Shown: positions 16,808 through 26,866 of the stretch, in pieces
Position numbering within the stretch: position 1 is the first letter of the stretch
Layout: each line of letters starts with the position of its first letter
Source of the DNA: Roseomonas haemaphysalidis
GTDB lineage: Bacteria; Pseudomonadota; Alphaproteobacteria; Acetobacterales; Acetobacteraceae
DNA length: 64,000 bases
Assembly: GCF_017355405.1 (NCBI RefSeq)
Contig: NZ_CP061177.1
Span: forward strand, 1,595,001 to 1,659,000
Direction of reading: 5' to 3'
Notes under the pieces: generated by a model
Seen by the model: the letters and a program-made list of their open reading frames with translations, nothing else
Told to the model about the DNA's origin: nothing
Databases searched by the model: none
Made by a program: the position numbers and the translations under genes

Positions 16808-17821
16808 ATGCCCGACACCACGCGCCCGAACGTCCTCGTCTCCGCCGCCAAGCTGGCTCCCGAAGCCGTCGCCATGCTGGAGGAAGCAGGCTACGCGGTG
16901 CATTGCACCACCGGCTACCCGGGCGAGGACGAGCTGCTCGCCGCCATTGGCAGGCACCGCCCCGTGGCGATCCTGCACCGCCAGGGAATCATCAACGGCA
17001 CGATCATGGATGCCGCAGCGCCGGAGCTTCGCATCGTGGCACGGCACGGCGCGGGCATCGACGGCATCGACATCCCCGCCGCAAAGGCCCGCGGCCTGAC
17101 CGTGACGCGGGCGGCCGGGGCGAATTCCCGCTCGGTGGCCGAGCACGCCATGGCGCTGATGCTGTTCATGCTGAAGGACATGCCTTCCGTGGTCAGCGGC
17201 ATGCGCGAGGGCCTGTGGGAAAAGACCTCCCGCATGACGCGCGACATCGACGGCATGACGCTCGGCCTCGTCGGGTACGGCGCCATCGGCTCCAAGGTGG
17301 CGCGCTACGCCGCTGCCTTCGGCATGCGCGTCCTGGCCTATGACCCCTACCTGCCGGCCGGTGCCCTGCCGGGCCCGGGCGAGCGCGTGGAAACGCTGCC
17401 CGAGCTGCTGCGCCAGGCCCAGGTGCTGTCGCTGCATTGCCCGCTGGAGCCGGAAACCCGTGGCCTGATCGGCGCGGCGGAGCTGGCCTTGCTGCCCCAG
17501 GGCGCGGTGCTCGTGCACACCGCCCGTGGCGGCATCGTGGACCAGGATGCGCTGCTGGCGGCGCTGGATTCCGGCCAGGTGGGCTGGGCGGGCGTCGATG
17601 TCTTCGCGAAGGAGCCGCTGGAAGCCGACAGCCGCTTCCGCAGCCACCCGCGTGTCGTGCCGACGCCGCACCTGGCCGCCAACACGCCGCGCGGCGCGAC
17701 CGGCATGGCCTGCGGCGCGGCGGACAGCATCATCGCCGTGCTGGCGGGGCGCCTGCCGAGCCTGGAGGGCGCGGTGGTCGTGCCCGGCGGGATGAAGGCC
17801 GGCCTTTTCCCGGCTGCCTGA
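16808..17821 (+). CDS. D-2-hydroxyacid dehydrogenase (NAD-dependent)
   Basis: This 337-residue enzyme of the phosphoglycerate dehydrogenase family interconverts a D-2-hydroxy acid and the 2-oxo acid. The NAD-binding motif GLVGYGAIGSKVA is near residue 155. Catalytic residues are Arg in HTARGG (about 239), Glu in FAKEPL (about 266) and His in TPHLAANT (about 285). The start at 16808 gives the usual length; an in-frame ATG at 16775 is possible. The gene sits 204 bases after the RraA gene and 37 before a Bug receptor. The pathway link to RraA and the FMN oxidase is inferred from position. Confidence 0.9.
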   Translation: MPDTTRPNVLVSAAKLAPEAVAMLEEAGYAVHCTTGYPGEDELLAAIGRHRPVAILHRQGIINGTIMDAAAPELRIVARHGAGIDGIDIPAAKARGLTVTRAAGANSRSVAEHAMALMLFMLKDMPSVVSGMREGLWEKTSRMTRDIDGMTLGLVGYGAIGSKVARYAAAFGMRVLAYDPYLPAGALPGPGERVETLPELLRQAQVLSLHCPLEPETRGLIGAAELALLPQGAVLVHTARGGIVDQDALLAALDSGQVGWAGVDVFAKEPLEADSRFRSHPRVVPTPHLAANTPRGATGMACGAADSIIAVLAGRLPSLEGAVVVPGGMKAGLFPAA

Positions 17822-17858
17822 CGCGGCGCCCACGACGTCCCTCTGGAGGAAACAAGAA

Positions 17859-18851
17859 ATGACCCGTCCGCACCACCTGCAACGCCGTGGACTGCTGGCA
17901 GCGGGCGCCGCCCTGGTCGCGCTGCCGCTCGCGCGCCCGGCGCTGGCGCAGGCTGCCTGGCCCAACGGCCGCGCGATCGAGATCATCGTGGGCTTCGCGC
18001 CGGGCGGCGGCACCGACGTGATGCTGCGCGCCCTGGGGCAGGCCTTGTCCGCTGAGTTGCCCGGCGCCAACTTCGTGATCAGCAACAAGCCCGGCGCGGG
18101 GGGCGAGACCTCCTATGTCGCGATGCAGACCGCGCGGCCGGACGGCTACACCATCGGCAGCATCAACACGCCGGGCTACCTGTCCATCCCGGTGGAGCGG
18201 CGCGTCCGCTACGACCGCACGAAGATCCGCGCTATCGCACGGCTGGTCGATGACCCGACGGCCTTCGTGGTGCACCGGGATTCGCCGATCAAGTCGCTCG
18301 CCGACCTTGTGGCCGAGGCGAAGCGCCGCCCCGGCGCGCTCAGCGTGGGCACCTCCGGCGTCGGCACCGATGACCACCTGGCGCTGACGCTGTTCCAGGC
18401 GGTGACGGGTACGGAGTTCATCCACACGCCGTATGCCGGGGCCGGGCAGGTCAAGAACGCCATTCTGGCCAAGCATATCGATGTCGCCGGCTTGAACCTG
18501 GGCGAGATCGGCATGCTGGGACAGGACCAGCCTGCGTTGCGGCCGCTGGCGGGGATGGGGCCGAAGCGCTGGGCGCTGATGCCGGATGTGCCCACCTTCC
18601 AGGAGCTCGGCTACGACGTGCTGATGACCAGCGAACGCGGCATCGGCGCGCCGCGCGCCATGCCGGATGAGATTGCCCTGCAGCTGCAGGAGGCCATCGC
18701 CCGGGTGATCGCCAAGCCGGACTGGGCCGAGAAGGCACGGCAGCTGGAACTGCCCATGGCCTATCTGCCGGGGGCCGAGTGGGAAGCGCAGATGCCTGCC
18801 CAGGAAGCCCGCTATCGCCAGATCTGGGAAAAGACGCCGTGGCAGCAGTGA
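17859..18851 (+). CDS. Bug/TctC-like substrate-binding protein
   Basis: This 330-residue periplasmic receptor has a twin-arginine-like leader (QRRGLLAAGAALVALPLARP, cleavage near residue 31). The ligand loop is IIVGFAPGGGTDVMLRAL, and the NKPGAGGETSYVAMQTARPDG and HTPYAGAGQ blocks are typical of Bug proteins. GGAGGAAAC lies eight bases upstream of the ATG. It follows the dehydrogenase closely, so co-expression is likely. No membrane partner genes are present here. It differs clearly in sequence from the receptor at 14795, so the locus appears to hold two receptors of different specificity. Confidence 0.93.
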   Translation: MTRPHHLQRRGLLAAGAALVALPLARPALAQAAWPNGRAIEIIVGFAPGGGTDVMLRALGQALSAELPGANFVISNKPGAGGETSYVAMQTARPDGYTIGSINTPGYLSIPVERRVRYDRTKIRAIARLVDDPTAFVVHRDSPIKSLADLVAEAKRRPGALSVGTSGVGTDDHLALTLFQAVTGTEFIHTPYAGAGQVKNAILAKHIDVAGLNLGEIGMLGQDQPALRPLAGMGPKRWALMPDVPTFQELGYDVLMTSERGIGAPRAMPDEIALQLQEAIARVIAKPDWAEKARQLELPMAYLPGAEWEAQMPAQEARYRQIWEKTPWQQ

Positions 18852-18976
18852 TCGCCGGCCGCTGCGCCGCGCTGCATGTTCGAAAGCGACTTTCCCGGGG
18901 ACAAGGGCAGCGACAGCGGTCCCGTGCCGGGGAATGCCCTTGAGCGGCTCGCCGGTGGCACCCTGAGCGATGAAAG

Positions 18977-19004
18977 GGCGGCACCGTTCCAGGGAACGGC
19001 CGCC
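18977..19004. other. Strong hairpin upstream of the hydroxyacid oxidase gene
   Basis: A 7-bp perfect stem (CCGTTCC / GGAACGG, two-base loop) is extended by GGCGG / CCGCC with a two-base bulge. It ends about 20 bases before the ribosome site of the next gene and lacks a T-run. It could be a leaky terminator, a leader structure or an RNA-processing site. Confidence 0.45.
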
Positions 19005-19039
19005 TGGATCTGCCACCTGCCGCCGGAGGGTCATTCGTG

Positions 19040-20320
19040 ATGTCGGATGCAAAGCGACAGGACATCGGCGCACCCGATGTCGCGATGGAACTGACCGAAG
19101 GGAACGCAACGCCAGCTTCCGCCAAGCCGCCGGTCCGGCAGGTCCCGCGCCGCATGCGGCACATCCTCAGCCTGGACGACCTGGAAAAGGCCGCGCGCCG
19201 CCACTTGCCGCGCCCGATTTACGGGTATGTCGCCGGGGCGGCCGAGGACAGCCTGACGCGCACGGACAACCGGCAGGTCTTCGCCGAATACCGCTTCGTC
19301 ACGCGGGTGCTGCGCAACGTTTCAGGACGGAGCCAGGCGACGGAGCTGTTCGGCCATACCTACGCCATGCCGTTTGGCATCGCTCCCATGGGTATCAGCG
19401 CGCTGATCGCCTACCGGGGTGATCTGCAACTCGCGCGGGCCGCGCGGCAGCTCGACATCCCGATGATCATGAGCGGCTCGTCGCTGATCCGGCTGGAAGA
19501 GGTGTTCGACGCCAATCCCGGCATGTGGTTCCAGGCCTACCTGCCCGGGGAGCCGGACAGGATTGCCGCGCTGGTGGACCGCGTGGCCCGGGCGGGCGTC
19601 GGCACCCTCGTCCTTACCGTCGACACCGCCGTCCTGGCGAACCGCGAAAACAACATCCGCAGCGGCTTTTCGACGCCGCTGCGGCCGAGCCTGCGTCTGG
19701 CCTGGGATGGCATGGTGCGCCCGGACTGGACGATGAACACCTTTCTGCGAACCCTATGGCGGCCTGGAATGCCGCATTTCGAGAATTCCTATGCCACCCG
19801 CGGCGCGCCGATCATGTCCGGCGCCGTCATGCGCGACTTCGGGCGCAAGGATCACCTGGACTGGGGGCATGTCGGCCAGATCCGCCGGCAATGGAAGGGG
19901 CGCCTCGTCATCAAGGGCATCCTGCACCCCAGGGACGTCCTGCTGGCGCGGGAGGCGGGCGCCGACGGGGTTATCCTGTCCAACCATGGCGGCCGCCAGC
20001 TCGATGGCGCGGTGTCGCCCATGCGCACCCTGCCCGCCGCGGTCGAGGCCGCAGGCGGCATCCCGGTGATGATGGATTGCGGCATCCGTCGCGGCGCGGA
20101 TGTCCTCAAGGCCATGGCGCTCGGCGCTGCCTTTGTCTTTGTCGGCCGCCCCTTCATCTACGCAGCCGCCCTTGCCGGGGCAGAGGGCGTGGCGCATGCC
20201 GCGAACCTGTTGGGTGCGGAGGTCATGCGTGACCTTGGCCTGCTCGGCGTTTCGTCTCCGTCCGGGATCGGCGAGGACCAGGTGGTCCGCCTTCAGGCCG
20301 GAAGCATGCGGTCGGGCTGA
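19040..20320 (+). CDS. FMN-dependent alpha-hydroxy-acid oxidase/dehydrogenase (L-lactate dehydrogenase-like)
   Basis: This 426-residue enzyme of the LldD/glycolate oxidase family oxidises an L-2-hydroxy acid to the 2-oxo acid. The FMN and substrate blocks are PFGIAPMGISAL (about residue 112), VLTVDTAVLANRE (about 194) and LSNHGGRQLDG (about 314), which contains the catalytic His and the substrate-binding Arg. GGAGGG lies upstream; either the GTG at 19037 or the ATG at 19040 could start translation. The N-terminal 50 residues are longer than usual and lack a signal peptide. Neighbours handle hydroxy acids of the opposite stereochemistry, so together they could interconvert D- and L-forms through the oxo acid. 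Confidence 0.9.
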   Translation: MSDAKRQDIGAPDVAMELTEGNATPASAKPPVRQVPRRMRHILSLDDLEKAARRHLPRPIYGYVAGAAEDSLTRTDNRQVFAEYRFVTRVLRNVSGRSQATELFGHTYAMPFGIAPMGISALIAYRGDLQLARAARQLDIPMIMSGSSLIRLEEVFDANPGMWFQAYLPGEPDRIAALVDRVARAGVGTLVLTVDTAVLANRENNIRSGFSTPLRPSLRLAWDGMVRPDWTMNTFLRTLWRPGMPHFENSYATRGAPIMSGAVMRDFGRKDHLDWGHVGQIRRQWKGRLVIKGILHPRDVLLAREAGADGVILSNHGGRQLDGAVSPMRTLPAAVEAAGGIPVMMDCGIRRGADVLKAMALGAAFVFVGRPFIYAAALAGAEGVAHAANLLGAEVMRDLGLLGVSSPSGIGEDQVVRLQAGSMRSG

Positions 20321-20423
20321 ATACGGCGTCGCGTGGCTTTCGTATCAGCCGATCGCGAGGCGGGGTGGGCGGTTTGATCTGCGCCAGCGACCGGATCTCG
20401 CCCACCATGGTTGTCGCGCCGGC

Positions 20424-21086
20424 TTATCGCAGCAGCTTCCGGACCGCATGCAGATCGGCCGCGATGTGGTGGCAAAGCGATCGGATCTCCTCGGTGGCGG
20501 GCAGCAGGTCCGGCACCATGATGGTCCGCATGCCCGCGGCAGCGGCCGAATGGACGCCGTTGTGCGAGTCCTCCAGCGCCCAGCAATCCTGCGGTGCCAC
20601 CCCCAGCACCGCCGCGGCGCGCAGGAATGGATCGGGCGCCGGTTTTCCTACCGCATAATCTCCGGCGGCGATGATGGCGTGGAAGCGGTTCGTCAGGCCG
20701 TGTAGCGCCAGGTTGTGCCGCACCTCATCATGACCGGAAGAAGTGCAGATGGCGCGCGGCAGGCCCAGCGTGTCCAGACGGTCCAGCAGTGACACAGCAC
20801 CCGGTTTGATGGCCAGGGCGCCCTTCATTCTCTCGTAATGCCGGGACCATGCTGCGCGAAACGCCTCGACATCTCCCGACGGGCCGATATGGGCCTGCAG
20901 GGCGGCACGGTTCACCGGCCAGGGGCGGCCGACCAGCAGCAGGAAGTCAGCCGTGGTGAAGCGGTGCCCGAGCTCGCGGGCAGCCGCCAGGATGGCGTCG
21001 TGGTACAGCGCCTCGCTGTCGAACAGCAGGCCATCCATATCGAAGATGACAGCGGCGGGCCGGGCGGATTGCGTGGCTGCGGCCAT
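20424..21086 (-). CDS. HAD-family phosphatase/phosphoglucomutase-like hydrolase
   Basis: This 220-residue HAD superfamily subclass IA protein is related to beta-phosphoglucomutase and sugar-phosphate phosphatases. Motif I is FDMDGLLFDSE (nucleophile Asp and acid-base Asp), motif II is ICTSSG, motif III is the Lys in GKPAPDPFL, and motif IV is ALEDSHNG. The helical cap lies between about residues 30 and 95. The gene is downstream of the ABC-F gene by 17 bases on the same strand, so they are probably co-transcribed. The physiological substrate cannot be told from sequence. Confidence 0.9.
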   Translation of the reverse strand: MAAATQSARPAAVIFDMDGLLFDSEALYHDAILAAARELGHRFTTADFLLLVGRPWPVNRAALQAHIGPSGDVEAFRAAWSRHYERMKGALAIKPGAVSLLDRLDTLGLPRAICTSSGHDEVRHNLALHGLTNRFHAIIAAGDYAVGKPAPDPFLRAAAVLGVAPQDCWALEDSHNGVHSAAAAGMRTIMVPDLLPATEEIRSLCHHIAADLHAVRKLLR

Positions 21087-21103
21087 CTGGTTCCCTGTCG
21101 TGC

Positions 21104-22624
21104 TTACCCTGGGGCCATCATCGCGCTGAAGAAGCCTTGCGGGTCGTCCACCTCGGCCAGCGTGCCGCGGTCGATCCGCCAGAACCGCGTGCCGACGTTT
21201 TCCACGAAGCGGCGGTCGTGCGACACCAGCAGCGAGGCGCCGTCCCGCTGCCGCAGTTCCTCTTCCAGCATCTCCTGCCCCTCGATGTCGAGGTGGTTGG
21301 TCGGCTCGTCGAGCAGAAAGAAGTTGGGTTCCTGCAGCCGCAGGATCAGCATCGCCAGCCGCGCCTTCTGGCCGCCGGACAACTGCGCGACACGCTGCCC
21401 CTGTCGTTCCACCGCAAATCCCGCCGTGGCCAGCAGGGTGCGGACACGCTGATCGCTCACCGCGAAGCGCCCGGCGACGGCATCGTGCACCATCTCGTCC
21501 GGCCGCAGGTGGCTGAGCGACTGGTCGCAGATGCCCGCCACCACCGTGGCACTGACCGTCAGCCCCGGATGCGGCCGCCCCGCGATGGCCTCTGTCACCA
21601 AGCCCAACAGGCGCGACTTGCCGGTGCCGTTGGCGCCCAGCAGCACCACGCGGTCCCCGGGGTGCAGGCGCAGCTTGCCGGTGCGGAACAGCCGCCGCCC
21701 GTCCGGCGCCGCTACCGTCACGGCGTCGAGCGTCAGCAGGGTCTTGGCATGGGTGTCGCCGTCGGCCAGCCGGATCTGCACGGCCGGGCTTTCGCGATGG
21801 GCCGGGCGCGCCGCGGCCTCGATGCGCTCCGCGCGTTCCCGCAGCTGCTTGGTCTTGCTGTTCAGCAGGTCGGAGCCGGAATTGACGCCGATGTTGTGCA
21901 GCTTGGCCGCCTGCTGCCGCAGCCGGGTGGCCTGGCGGAGCTCGGTCTCATGCCGGCGCGCCGTCGCTTCGTCCCGCTCCGCCAGGCTGGCCCGCGCGGT
22001 GCCGTAGGGGGCCCGGAACTCCACCGGGGCCGTGGTGCGCAGAAACAGGGTGCGCCGCGTCACCGTGTCCAGAAAGGCGCGGTCGTGGCTGGCGACCAGC
22101 AGCGCGGTGTCCTGTGGCAGGGCCGCGATCCAGCGCTGCAACTGGCCGATCCGCTGCAGGTCCAGGTGGTTGGTCGGCTCGTCCATCAGCAGGACATCAG
22201 GTTCCGTCAGCCACGCCCGGGCCAGCAGGGCCATGCGTTGCCAGCCGCCGCTGAGCGTGCCCAGTGGGCGGTCGTGCAGCGCGCCCGGGATCGCCATGGC
22301 GTCCAGCGCCACATCCACCCGCCAGCCTTCCCAGTCCCGGCTTTCGGCGGGCAGGGCCTGGAGCAGAACTTCGCGCACCGGCAGGGACAGCGCGGCGGGC
22401 TCGGGGTCCTGCTGCATCAGCGTGACGCATAGGTTGCGACCATACCGGCAGCATCCCGCGGTAGGCTCGGCACGGTCGGCTAGAATGCGCAGCAGCGTGG
22501 ACTTGCCGCCGCCGTTGCGGGCGACGAGGCCGATGCGGTCGCCCTTCTGGATGATGAGGTCGAGGCCGGAAAAGAGGGGAGCGCCCAGGGCCATGCCAAG
22601 GGCTTCGAGGGTGATCAGGGACAT
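21104..22624 (-). CDS. ABC-F family ATP-binding protein
   Basis: This 506-residue cytoplasmic protein has two tandem ATPase domains and no membrane part, like the ABC-F translation factors (EttA, Uup, YheS type). Walker A motifs are ARNGGGKST (about residue 37) and GANGTGKS (about 327). Signature and Walker B motifs are LSGG...LLMDEPTNHLD in the first half and LSGGQKARLAM...LLDEPTNHLD in the second. The linker between them (about 225-285) is charged and helical. The start at 22624 matches the usual N-terminus; upstream in-frame sequence is Pro/Arg-rich and unlikely to be coding. The role is probably in ribosome function or antibiotic protection. Confidence 0.92.
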   Translation of the reverse strand: MSLITLEALGMALGAPLFSGLDLIIQKGDRIGLVARNGGGKSTLLRILADRAEPTAGCCRYGRNLCVTLMQQDPEPAALSLPVREVLLQALPAESRDWEGWRVDVALDAMAIPGALHDRPLGTLSGGWQRMALLARAWLTEPDVLLMDEPTNHLDLQRIGQLQRWIAALPQDTALLVASHDRAFLDTVTRRTLFLRTTAPVEFRAPYGTARASLAERDEATARRHETELRQATRLRQQAAKLHNIGVNSGSDLLNSKTKQLRERAERIEAAARPAHRESPAVQIRLADGDTHAKTLLTLDAVTVAAPDGRRLFRTGKLRLHPGDRVVLLGANGTGKSRLLGLVTEAIAGRPHPGLTVSATVVAGICDQSLSHLRPDEMVHDAVAGRFAVSDQRVRTLLATAGFAVERQGQRVAQLSGGQKARLAMLILRLQEPNFFLLDEPTNHLDIEGQEMLEEELRQRDGASLLVSHDRRFVENVGTRFWRIDRGTLAEVDDPQGFFSAMMAPG

Positions 22625-23147
22625 CGGGTCGTCTTTCGCCCGCCGGGCCGGACCAGGGTCCAGGCGCGGCACGTTCATCACAGGATGAGCTGACCGGGGA
22701 AAGAAACTGGGGAAGTCCGCCGCCTGATCAGCCCTGCAAACGCATCTGCAGGGCCGCAACGGGGCCGCGACGGTTGTGATGGCAGCGATGCACCGCGTCC
22801 CTCCTGTCGGTTGCGGTTGACGACGCTTGGAGCGTAGCGAGGCCAGGCGAACCGGGCAAGCGACGGGGGCCACCTGCCGGGCCCTGTGGAACAGCCGCGC
22901 ACCCGCTGCGCGGAATGGGTGGAGGTTGCTTCGCGTCCAGCCATTCCAGGTGGCGTGACGCAGGGACGCGGTGCCGACCCTGTGAGCATTTGGCCCGGCG
23001 ATCATGTGAAAGGGCCACCGGCCCGGGTCGCAACGGACCTTCCATCGCTGAGAACGCTTCTAAGAATCATTAACTTGACCGGATCGCTCCCTCGTTGCCA
23101 CTTGCGTCCATCCGGCCGCAGGGGCCGATCAGCCAAGGCATTCCCCA
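22625..23147. other. Intergenic region between ABC-F and iron receptor genes
   Basis: These 523 bases hold no convincing gene. Open frames here are GC-driven and lack ribosome sites. The right end holds an ICE-like inverted repeat and a GANTC site upstream of the iron transport operon. Confidence 0.6.
23048..23064. promoter_or_regulatory. ICE/Irr-box-like inverted repeat
   Basis: The repeat AGAA-CGC-TTCT, extended to CTGAGAA-CGC-TTCTAAG, resembles the iron control element bound by Irr in alphaproteobacteria (arms close to TTTAGAA and TTCTAAA). It lies about 85-100 bases upstream of the iron receptor start. It is followed directly by a GANTC site (GAATC at 23064-23068), the CcrM target. Confidence 0.45.
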
Positions 23148-24161
23148 ATGACGATCCCCCGTCGCGGCGTCGCCGCCCTTCTTGCCGCCGGTGCGTCCTC
23201 CCTTCTGGCGAGGAGCGGGCGTGCCCAGGCGGCCGGTGAGCTGCTGGTCTACAACGCGCAGCACGCCAGCCTGACCAAGGAGTGGGTGAACGGCTTCACC
23301 GCGGAGACCGGCGTGAAGGTCACGGTACGCAACGGCGGCGATACCGAACTGGCGAACCAGATCGTGCAGGAGGGTGCCGCTTCTCCCGCCGACGTATTCC
23401 TGACCGAAAACTCGCCCGCCATGGCGCTGGTGCAGTCCGCCAACCTTTTCGCGCCGCTGGACGACACGACGCTGGGGCTGGTGCCCGCCCATTTCCGCCC
23501 GGCGCAGGGGCGCTGGATGGGCATTGCCGCGCGCAGCACCGTCTTCGCCTATGACACCCGCAAGCTGACCGAGGCGCAGCTGCCGAAGTCCATCATGGAT
23601 CTGGCCGACCCGTCCTGGAAGGGGCGTTGGGCCGCCTCGCCGAGCGGGGCGGACTTTCAGGCCATCGTCGGCGCCATGCTGCAACTGAAGGGCGAGGCGG
23701 CGACGCTGGCTTGGCTGCAGGGCATGAAACAGAACTTCGTCGCCTACCGCGGCAACAGCACCTGCCTGAAGGCCGTGAACGCCGGCGAGATCCCCGGGGC
23801 CGTCATCTACCACTATTACTTCTTCGGCGATCAGGCGAAGACGGGGGAAAACAGCAACAACGTCCAGCTGCACTATTTCCGCAACCAGGACCCGGGGGCC
23901 TTCGTCTCCATCTCAGGCGGCGGCGTGCTGGCTTCCAGCAGGAACCAAGCGCAGGCCCAGGCCTTTCTGCGCTGGGTCGCCGGTCCGAAGGGGCAGGGCG
24001 TGCTGCGCACCGGCGACTCCTTTGAATACGCGGTGGGCAATGGCCAGGCGTCCCATCCCAAGCTGGTGCCGCTGGCCGAGCTGCAGGCACCGGACGTGCA
24101 GCCCGCGACGCTGGACAGCCGCGCCGTCAGCGCCCTCATGACCAAGGCCGGATTGCTCTGA
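23148..24161 (+). CDS. Ferric iron ABC transporter substrate-binding protein (FbpA/FutA-like)
   Basis: This 337-residue periplasmic ferric-binding protein has an N-terminal leader with RR (about residues 1-28, cleaved after GRAQA). The mature chain begins ELLVYNAQH, as in FbpA/FutA proteins. A tyrosine cluster (IYHYYFFG, about residue 224) matches the iron-binding tyrosines. It is the first gene of an operon with a fused permease and an ATPase. An Irr-box-like element upstream fits iron control. A thiamine or phosphonate receptor of the same fold is possible, but the Tyr cluster and gene order favour iron. Confidence 0.9.
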   Translation: MTIPRRGVAALLAAGASSLLARSGRAQAAGELLVYNAQHASLTKEWVNGFTAETGVKVTVRNGGDTELANQIVQEGAASPADVFLTENSPAMALVQSANLFAPLDDTTLGLVPAHFRPAQGRWMGIAARSTVFAYDTRKLTEAQLPKSIMDLADPSWKGRWAASPSGADFQAIVGAMLQLKGEAATLAWLQGMKQNFVAYRGNSTCLKAVNAGEIPGAVIYHYYFFGDQAKTGENSNNVQLHYFRNQDPGAFVSISGGGVLASSRNQAQAQAFLRWVAGPKGQGVLRTGDSFEYAVGNGQASHPKLVPLAELQAPDVQPATLDSRAVSALMTKAGLL

Positions 24162-24208
24162 ACCACGTACGGCCGACATGCCCGGCGGCGGGCGCGGCGT
24201 TTCGCGCC

Positions 24209-25762
24209 TTGCCCAGCCATGCGGCGCCGCCCCGGCTCCGCCGCCGACCCATGGCGCCCGTGCTGTCCGGCGCCGCCGTGCTGGTGACGCTGGTGACGCT
24301 GCTGCCCCTGGGCTTCGTGCTTTGGGTCGCCGTGCAAACCGGCTGGGAAACCGCGTCGTCCCTGGTGTTCCGCCCGCGCGTGGGCGAATTGCTGTGGAAC
24401 ACCACGCTGCTGGTGCTGCTGGCAGTGCCGGCCTGCGGCGCCCTGGCCTTGGTGATGGCTTGGCTGACCGAACGCAGCGACCTTCCGGGTGCCCGGACTT
24501 GGTCCTGGCTGGCCGTGGCGCCGCTGGCGGTGCCGGCCTTCGTGCAAAGCTATGCCTGGGTGAGCTTGGTGCCGTGGCTGCACGGGCTGCCCGCCGGGTT
24601 GCTGGTTTCGGTGCTGGCGTATTTTCCCTTCATGTACCTGCCCGTCTCGGCCGCGTTGCGGCGCCTGGACCCGGCGCTGGAAGACGCCGCCGCGGCATTG
24701 GGCGATCCACCCGCCCGCGTTTTCCGGCGCGTTGTCGTGCCGCAACTGCGGCTGGCGCTGTGCGGCGGGGCGCTGCTGGTGGGGCTGCACCTCCTGGCTG
24801 AGTACGGCCTCTTCGCGCTGATCCGGTTCGATACCTTCACCACGGCGATCATCGATCAGTTCCAGTCCACCTTCAACGGCCCCGCCGCCAGCATGCTGGC
24901 CCTGGTGCTGGTGCTCTGCTGCCTCGGGCTCCTGTGGCTGGAGGCGACGGTTCGTGGCCGGGCCCGCTATGCCCGCGTCGGTGCTGGCGCCGCCCGGCCC
25001 CCGGCTCGCCGGCGGCTGGGATACTGGACGCTTCCGGCGCTGGCGCTGCTGCTCGGGGTGGCGGTGCTTTCGCTCGGCGTTCCGGCCCTGACGCTGTGGC
25101 GCTGGCTGGCTGCGGGCGGCAGCGGCATCTGGCGCTGGCAGGAAATCGGCCCCGCCCTCGGCCAGACGCTGGTGCTGGCGCTGTGCGGCGCGGCGCTGAC
25201 GGTGGCCGCGGCCTTCCCGATCGCCTGGCTGTCCATCCGTCGGCCAGGCCGGCTGCAGCGCGCCCTGGAGGGCGCCAACTTCCTGACCGGTGCGCTCCCG
25301 GGCGTGGTCGTGGCATTGGCCCTGGTGACGATCGCCGTGCGGGTGGTGCTGCCGCTGTACCAGACCCTGTTCACGGTGATGCTGGCCTATGCGCTGATGT
25401 TTCTGCCGCGCGCCATCATCGGCCTGCGCGCCTCCCTCGCCCAGTCGCCGGTTGAATTGGAGCAGGCGGCCCATGTGCTGGGGCGTTCGCCCGCCAGGAC
25501 GCTGCTGACCGTGACGCTGCGGCTGGCGGCGCCAGGTGTCGCGGCGGCCCTCGCGCTGGCCTCCCTCGGCATCGTGGGGGAACTGACGGCGACCCAGATG
25601 CTGGCCCCCAATGGCACGCAGACCCTGGCGACCGCCTTCTGGTCCTACAGCGGCGAACTCGACTACGCCGCAGCCGCGCCATATGCGCTGCTGATGATCC
25701 TGCTGACCTCTCCCCTGACCTGGCTCCTGCATCGCCAATCCCGCCGAGCCGCCGGGCAATGA
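24209..25762 (+). CDS. Ferric iron ABC transporter permease (FbpB-like, two-domain)
   Basis: This inner-membrane permease of about 517 residues has roughly 12 helices in two homologous halves, as in FbpB proteins. Each half carries a cytoplasmic EAA-like loop for contact with the ATPase: [20 protein letters not shown] (about residue 160) and [20 protein letters not shown] (about 425). The start is uncertain. A TTG at 24209 keeps an Arg-rich N-terminal tail; the first ATG is at 24251. Neither has a clear ribosome site, and coupling to the receptor gene 47 bases upstream is likely. The stop overlaps the start of the ATPase gene. Confidence 0.88.
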   Translation: MPSHAAPPRLRRRPMAPVLSGAAVLVTLVTLLPLGFVLWVAVQTGWETASSLVFRPRVGELLWNTTLLVLLAVPACGALALVMAWLTERSDLPGARTWSWLAVAPLAVPAFVQSYAWVSLVPWLHGLPAGLLVSVLAYFPFMYLPVSAALRRLDPALEDAAAALGDPPARVFRRVVVPQLRLALCGGALLVGLHLLAEYGLFALIRFDTFTTAIIDQFQSTFNGPAASMLALVLVLCCLGLLWLEATVRGRARYARVGAGAARPPARRRLGYWTLPALALLLGVAVLSLGVPALTLWRWLAAGGSGIWRWQEIGPALGQTLVLALCGAALTVAAAFPIAWLSIRRPGRLQRALEGANFLTGALPGVVVALALVTIAVRVVLPLYQTLFTVMLAYALMFLPRAIIGLRASLAQSPVELEQAAHVLGRSPARTLLTVTLRLAAPGVAAALALASLGIVGELTATQMLAPNGTQTLATAFWSYSGELDYAAAAPYALLMILLTSPLTWLLHRQSRRAAGQ

Positions 25763-26841
25763 GCTTTCTCAGCCTTCAAGGAGTCACCAAGCGCTTCGGG
25801 TCGGTGCTGGCGCTGGATGACGTCGTTCTGACGGCGCCCCAGGGCAGCCGCACGGCGATCGTGGGTCCGTCCGGCAGTGGCAAGTCGACCCTGCTGCGGC
25901 TGCTGGCAGGCTTCGATGCCCCGGATACAGGCCGTATCTCCCTGGATGGCGAGGTGCTGGCCGATGGCCCGGCCGCGGTCCCGGCGCATCGCCGCGGCAT
26001 CGGGCTGGTGGCCCAGGAAGGCGCGCTGTTCCCGCATCTCAGCGTGGCGGAGAACATCGGCTTCGGCCTGCCCCGCGGCACCGCAGGGCGCGACGCACGG
26101 ATCCGCTCCCTGGCCGGGATGGTCGAACTGGACGAGGACCTGCTGCGCCGCAGGCCGGACGCCTTGTCCGGCGGGCAGCAGCAGCGGGTCGCATTGGCCC
26201 GGGCCCTGGCCCGCCAGCCCAGATTGATGCTGCTGGACGAGCCGTTCTCGGCCCTCGATACCGGGCTGCGCGCCAGCACCCGGAAAGCGGTATCGGCTCT
26301 GCTGGACAAAGCGGGGGTCACCACGATCCTGGTGACCCATGACCAAGCCGAGGCCATGTCCTTCGCCGACCAGGTGGCCGTGATGCGCAATGGCCGGCTG
26401 CTGCAGGTCGGACCGCCGCGCGAACTGTATCTCCAGCCTTCCGATGAAACGGTTGCCAGCTTCCTTGGCCCAGCCATCTTTCTTGCGGCACAGATGCAGG
26501 GCGGCTTCGCCGAATGCGCTCTCGGCCACGTTCCTGTCGGGGGTCATCCCGCCGGCACGCGGGTGCGGATCATGCTGCGCCCGGAGCAGATATCCTTCGT
26601 CCCCGTATGTGGCGCAGCTGAGGGCATTGGATATGCCAAGGTCATCGCGACCGAGTTCGCTGGAAGCGATTGCCTGATGCAGGTTCAGATCGAGGGACGC
26701 GCAGGGACCGATGCGGTATCCGTCGCCATCAGGACCTCGCCCAGCCATATGGTCCCGCCCGGATCTTGGCTGAAGCTGGCCGTCGTGGGCACGGCGCACG
26801 TCATCGAGGCCTCCGCCGCATCCGAAGCATATGTGGACTGA
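25759..26841 (+). CDS. Ferric iron ABC transporter ATP-binding protein (FbpC-like)
   Basis: This 360-residue ATPase energises the transporter. Walker A is GPSGSGKST (about residue 36), the signature is [14 protein letters not shown] (about 136), Walker B is [12 protein letters not shown] (about 157) and the switch is TILVTHDQ (about 193). A C-terminal TOBE-like regulatory region follows from about residue 235. The ATG overlaps the permease stop (ATGA), so the two are translationally coupled. It ends at the edge of the lower-GC island. Confidence 0.92.
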   Translation: MSFLSLQGVTKRFGSVLALDDVVLTAPQGSRTAIVGPSGSGKSTLLRLLAGFDAPDTGRISLDGEVLADGPAAVPAHRRGIGLVAQEGALFPHLSVAENIGFGLPRGTAGRDARIRSLAGMVELDEDLLRRRPDALSGGQQQRVALARALARQPRLMLLDEPFSALDTGLRASTRKAVSALLDKAGVTTILVTHDQAEAMSFADQVAVMRNGRLLQVGPPRELYLQPSDETVASFLGPAIFLAAQMQGGFAECALGHVPVGGHPAGTRVRIMLRPEQISFVPVCGAAEGIGYAKVIATEFAGSDCLMQVQIEGRAGTDAVSVAIRTSPSHMVPPGSWLKLAVVGTAHVIEASAASEAYVD

Positions 26842-26849
26842 ACGCTGCT

Positions 26850-26866
26850 CCACCCCGGTAGGGTGG
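26850..26866. terminator. Short hairpin after the iron transport operon
   Basis: A 6-bp stem (CCACCC / GGGTGG) with a 5-base loop lies nine bases after the ATPase stop. No T-run follows, so termination strength is doubtful. Confidence 0.35.

Noticed and set aside
18876..18884. ATGTTCGAA, similar to the palindrome core at 6.8 kb
   Set aside because: Only nine of twelve bases match and the sequence is no palindrome; chance occurrence is likely.
21137..22432. A long plus-strand open frame opposite the ABC-F gene
   Set aside because: Its translation is rich in Arg, Gln and His with no domain; the opposite strand shows full ABC-F motifs.
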